Shown: positions 6,077 through 8,080 of the stretch, in pieces
Layout: each line of letters starts with the position of its first letter
Numbering within the stretch: the stretch's first letter is position 1
NCBI GenBank assembly: GCA_016763215.1
Contig: JAESUF010000273.1
Span: forward strand, 1 to 8,080
Source of the DNA: Flavobacteriaceae bacterium
Lineage (GTDB): Bacteria > Bacteroidota > Bacteroidia > Flavobacteriales > Flavobacteriaceae
DNA: 8,080 nucleotides
Reading direction: 5' to 3'
The notes under the pieces: model-generated
The model's input: the letters and a program-made list of their open reading frames with translations, nothing else
The model's database searches: none
Told to the model about the DNA's origin: nothing
Position numbers and translations under genes: made by a program

Positions 6077-6214
6077 ATGAATAAAAAGAACACTTCTGGT
6101 CTAAGCATGCTACTCAGTAGAATTGGCCTAAAGAAACGCAAAAAAGAAAAAAAAATAAAAAACTACAGTCTCCAAGTAGATTCCTTTCGAAAAAAAGTTT
6201 ACTCTCAATACTAA
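6077..6214 (+). CDS. Hypothetical small basic protein, 45 residues
   Basis: An ATG at 6077 opens a 45-codon frame ending in TAA at 6212-6214. I do not recognise the product. It contains 11 lysines, 3 arginines and only 2 acidic residues. A short amphipathic-looking stretch (GLSMLLSRIGL, 8-18) precedes a basic block (KKRKKEKKIK, 19-28), and the end has three tyrosines (30, 42, 45). It has no signal peptide or cysteine. In favour of a real gene are a candidate promoter at good distance and the otherwise unexplained gap. Against it are the short length, the lack of a clear ribosome-binding site, and the ease with which A-rich DNA yields lysine codons. A nucleic-acid-binding or membrane-active peptide is possible but unproven. 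Confidence 0.4.
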   Translation: MNKKNTSGLSMLLSRIGLKKRKKEKKIKNYSLQVDSFRKKVYSQY

Positions 6215-6241
6215 GTAACAGATTTAATTCCACTGTTTCTA

Positions 6242-6272
6242 TTGTTTTAACACTTGACATTTAGTAGTTTTG
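6242..6272 (+). promoter_or_regulatory. Promoter for purH
   Basis: TTG at 6242-6244 and TAGTTTTG at 6265-6272 are 20 bases apart, an excellent match to the Bacteroidota consensus. The start is expected near 6279, giving a leader of about 15 bases. No purine riboswitch fits in so short a leader. Confidence 0.7.
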
Positions 6273-6293
6273 TGCGCTTAACAACACAACATC

Positions 6294-7820
6294 ATGAGCT
6301 ACGCAAAAACCATTAAATCTGCATTAATTTCTGTATTCCATAAAGACGGTCTCGAGCCTATAGTTAAAGAGTTACATAACAACGGTGTGACTATTTATTC
6401 AACTGGCGGTACAGAGAAATTCATCAAAGATTTAGCAATCCCTGTAGTTCCTGTTGAAGATGTTACATCTTACCCATCAATTCTTGGAGGTAGGGTTAAA
6501 ACATTACACCCAAAAGTTTTTGGAGGAATCCTAAACAGACAAGACCATGATGGTGACGTTGCTGAAATGATTGAATATAATATTCCGCAAATTGACTTGG
6601 TCATTGTTGATTTGTATCCTTTTGAAAAAACTGTTGCTTCTGGAGCTTCAGAACAAGACACTGTTGAAAAAATTGACATTGGTGGTATTTCATTAATAAG
6701 AGCTGCTGCAAAAAACTTTAAAGACACCTTCATTATTTCTTCTATGGATCAATATGACGGGTTTTTAACTTTATATTCTGACAACAACGGGATTTTATCT
6801 TTAAAGGATCGCAAAAAATTTGCAGCAAAAGCTTTCAATGTTTCTTCTCACTACGATACAGCTATCTTTAATTATTTTAATGAAGATGAAATTGTATTCA
6901 AAGCAAGTGAAACTATTTCTAAAACATTACGTTATGGTGAAAACCCACACCAAAAAGGATATTTCTTTGGTGACTTAGATGCCATGTTTGACAAACTGCA
7001 TGGAAAAGAATTGAGCTACAATAATTTATTAGATGTAGATGCAGCCGTAAACCTGATGAGCGAATTTGTTGGAGAAAACCCAACATTTGCAATTCTTAAG
7101 CACAATAATGCTTGTGGTTTTGCACAAAGAAAAACCATTTCTCAAGCGTATTCAGATGCTTTAGCAGGTGATCCTGTTTCAGCTTTTGGAGGTGTCTTAA
7201 TTGCAAACACAACGATAGATAAAGAAACTTCAGAAAAGATTCACAAGTTATTTTGCGAAGTCGTTATTGCTCCTTCATACGATGCAGACGCTCTTGAAAT
7301 TTTAAAAGGCAAAAAGAATAGAATTATACTAATGCAAAAAGATGCTGAATTGCCAAACCAAACTGTACGAACTTCATTGAATGGTCTGTTGGTTCAAGAT
7401 AAAGACAACAAAACAGATCGTTTAGAAGATTTATCATACGCAACCAACAATAAACCAGAAAATAGCGAGTTAGAGGATTTATTATTCGCCTCTAAAATTT
7501 GCAAGCACACAAAATCAAACACTATTGTTTTAGCAAAAAACAAACAACTGTATGCTAGTGGCACTGGTCAAACTAGTAGAGTCGATGCATTAAAACAAGC
7601 CATTGAGAAAGCAACTAATTTTGGATTTGATTTAAATGGCTCTGTAATGGCCAGCGATGCTTTTTTCCCTTTTCCAGATTGTGTAGAAATTGCTGACAAT
7701 GCTGGAATTAAGAGCGTTATTCAACCTGGAGGTTCAATAAAAGATCAATTAAGCATCGATTATTGCAATGCAAATAACCTGTCAATGGTATTTACAGGAA
7801 CTAGGCATTTTAAACATTAA
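6294..7820 (+). CDS. purH: Bifunctional AICAR formyltransferase / IMP cyclohydrolase
   Basis: This cytosolic enzyme carries out the last two steps of de novo purine synthesis: AICAR plus 10-formyl-tetrahydrofolate to FAICAR, then ring closure to IMP. The gene is complete at 508 residues, close to the usual 510-530. The N-terminal MGS-like cyclohydrolase domain (about 1-150) has ALISVFHKDGL, STGGTEKF and GGRVKTLHPKVFGGIL (65-80). The transformylase domain follows, with LRYGENPHQ (212-220), the catalytic Lys269-His270 in LKHNNACGFA, DPVSAFGG, SNTIVLAK, SDAFFPFPD (454-462) and QPGGSIKD (477-484), ending in FTGTRHFKH. Its own promoter lies just upstream. mreB follows after 75 bases in the same direction, an order common in Flavobacteriaceae. 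Confidence 0.98.
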   Translation: MSYAKTIKSALISVFHKDGLEPIVKELHNNGVTIYSTGGTEKFIKDLAIPVVPVEDVTSYPSILGGRVKTLHPKVFGGILNRQDHDGDVAEMIEYNIPQIDLVIVDLYPFEKTVASGASEQDTVEKIDIGGISLIRAAAKNFKDTFIISSMDQYDGFLTLYSDNNGILSLKDRKKFAAKAFNVSSHYDTAIFNYFNEDEIVFKASETISKTLRYGENPHQKGYFFGDLDAMFDKLHGKELSYNNLLDVDAAVNLMSEFVGENPTFAILKHNNACGFAQRKTISQAYSDALAGDPVSAFGGVLIANTTIDKETSEKIHKLFCEVVIAPSYDADALEILKGKKNRIILMQKDAELPNQTVRTSLNGLLVQDKDNKTDRLEDLSYATNNKPENSELEDLLFASKICKHTKSNTIVLAKNKQLYASGTGQTSRVDALKQAIEKATNFGFDLNGSVMASDAFFPFPDCVEIADNAGIKSVIQPGGSIKDQLSIDYCNANNLSMVFTGTRHFKH

Positions 7821-7828
7821 TATTCATC

Positions 7829-7858
7829 TTGCTAACTAGCTAATTTTTGCTAGCTTTG
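7829..7858 (+). promoter_or_regulatory. Promoter for mreB with overlapping repeats
   Basis: TTG at 7829-7831 and TAGCTTTG at 7851-7858 are 19 bases apart and match the consensus well. The expected start is near 7864, about 31 bases before the ATG. The element TTGCTA occurs twice 18 bases apart (7829-7834 and 7847-7852), and CTAGC (7836-7840) is inverted as GCTAG (7849-7853). These repeats overlap the promoter boxes and could bind a regulator or be incidental. Confidence 0.65.
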
Positions 7859-7895
7859 TAAGAACACATCATAACAACAGATATAATTCATATTT

Positions 7896-8080
7896 ATGGG
7901 CTTTTTCGATTTCATGACGGAAGATATTGCCATCGATTTAGGTACGGCAAACACGTTAATTATCCACAATGGAAAAGTGGTAATAGACAGTCCTTCTATT
8001 GTTGCTAGAGATCGAACAACTGGTAAAATTATTGCCACGGGAAGAGAAGCCAATTTGATGCAAGGAAAAACGCATGAAAA
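7896..8080 (+). CDS. mreB: Rod shape-determining protein MreB, 5' part (continues past window)
   Basis: The first 61 codons are visible. The product is the actin-like ATPase that forms membrane-associated filaments and guides side-wall peptidoglycan synthesis. Residues 10-20 contain the phosphate-1 nucleotide-binding motif DLGTANT (14-20), followed by VVIDSPSIVARD, KIIATGREA and MQGKTHE, all typical of Bacteroidota MreB. The ATG at 7896 gives the short hydrophobic MGFFDFM start that helps membrane attachment in this group; the ATG at 7914 would remove it. mreC, mreD, a penicillin-binding protein and rodA would be expected downstream by analogy with relatives. Confidence 0.95.
   Translation, partial: MGFFDFMTEDIAIDLGTANTLIIHNGKVVIDSPSIVARDRTTGKIIATGREANLMQGKTHE

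Noticed and set aside
6470..6733. 87-codon open frame on the minus strand
   Set aside because: It is antisense to conserved purH motifs, with no promoter or recognisable product.
7850..8053. 67-codon open frame on the minus strand
   Set aside because: It is antisense to the conserved nucleotide-binding start of mreB and crosses its promoter.

Overview
The window is AT-rich DNA from a member of the Bacteroidota, almost certainly the family Flavobacteriaceae. Three things point there: an exosortase F (XrtF) pair, which is a flavobacterial marker; a purH-mreB junction typical of that group; and promoters matching the Bacteroidota pattern TTG-N(17-23)-TAnnTTTG. No mobile element, tRNA, rRNA, CRISPR array or phage gene is visible. 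The species cannot be named from this stretch.

Layout. (1) Bases 2-1063 (+) hold the 3' part of a large cell-envelope gene. It looks like a flavobacterial MG2/carboxypeptidase-regulatory protein with a TonB-plug-like domain but no beta-barrel, and its 5' end lies outside the window. It meets the next operon tail to tail at a symmetrical terminator (1071-1099). (2) Bases 4409-1103 (-) form a four-gene metal-handling operon: a small HYC/CC/PP cysteine protein, a TonB-dependent receptor with a Cys-Cys pair in its plug, a secreted HMA-like protein, and a small lipoprotein with a heavy-metal-binding zinc-ribbon-like motif. (3) Bases 5421-4454 (-) encode exosortase XrtF and its associated membrane protein, overlapping by 4 nt. 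(4) Diverging from xrtF is a GAF-domain protein related to free methionine-(R)-sulfoxide reductase (5474-5926, +). (5) A 367-base gap (5927-6293) contains a strong hairpin, a good promoter and an uncharacterised 45-residue, very basic small ORF (6077-6214). (6) purH (6294-7820, +) is complete, and mreB (7896 onward, +) runs off the right edge.

How the parts work together. The metal operon reads as one envelope module: the receptor in the outer membrane, with the HMA protein and the lipoprotein as periplasmic or membrane-anchored metal carriers. All four products carry clustered cysteines. Copper is the likeliest substrate by family association, but neither the metal nor the direction of transport is proven by sequence. 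XrtF and its partner are an inner-membrane protein-sorting pair. purH (final two steps of IMP synthesis) and mreB (cell shape) are housekeeping genes.

The points most worth a second look are the cysteine-paired metal module with its degenerate lipoprotein motif, the hairpin, promoter and basic small ORF before purH, and the divergent xrtF/GAF promoter region with an inverted repeat between the two -7 boxes.
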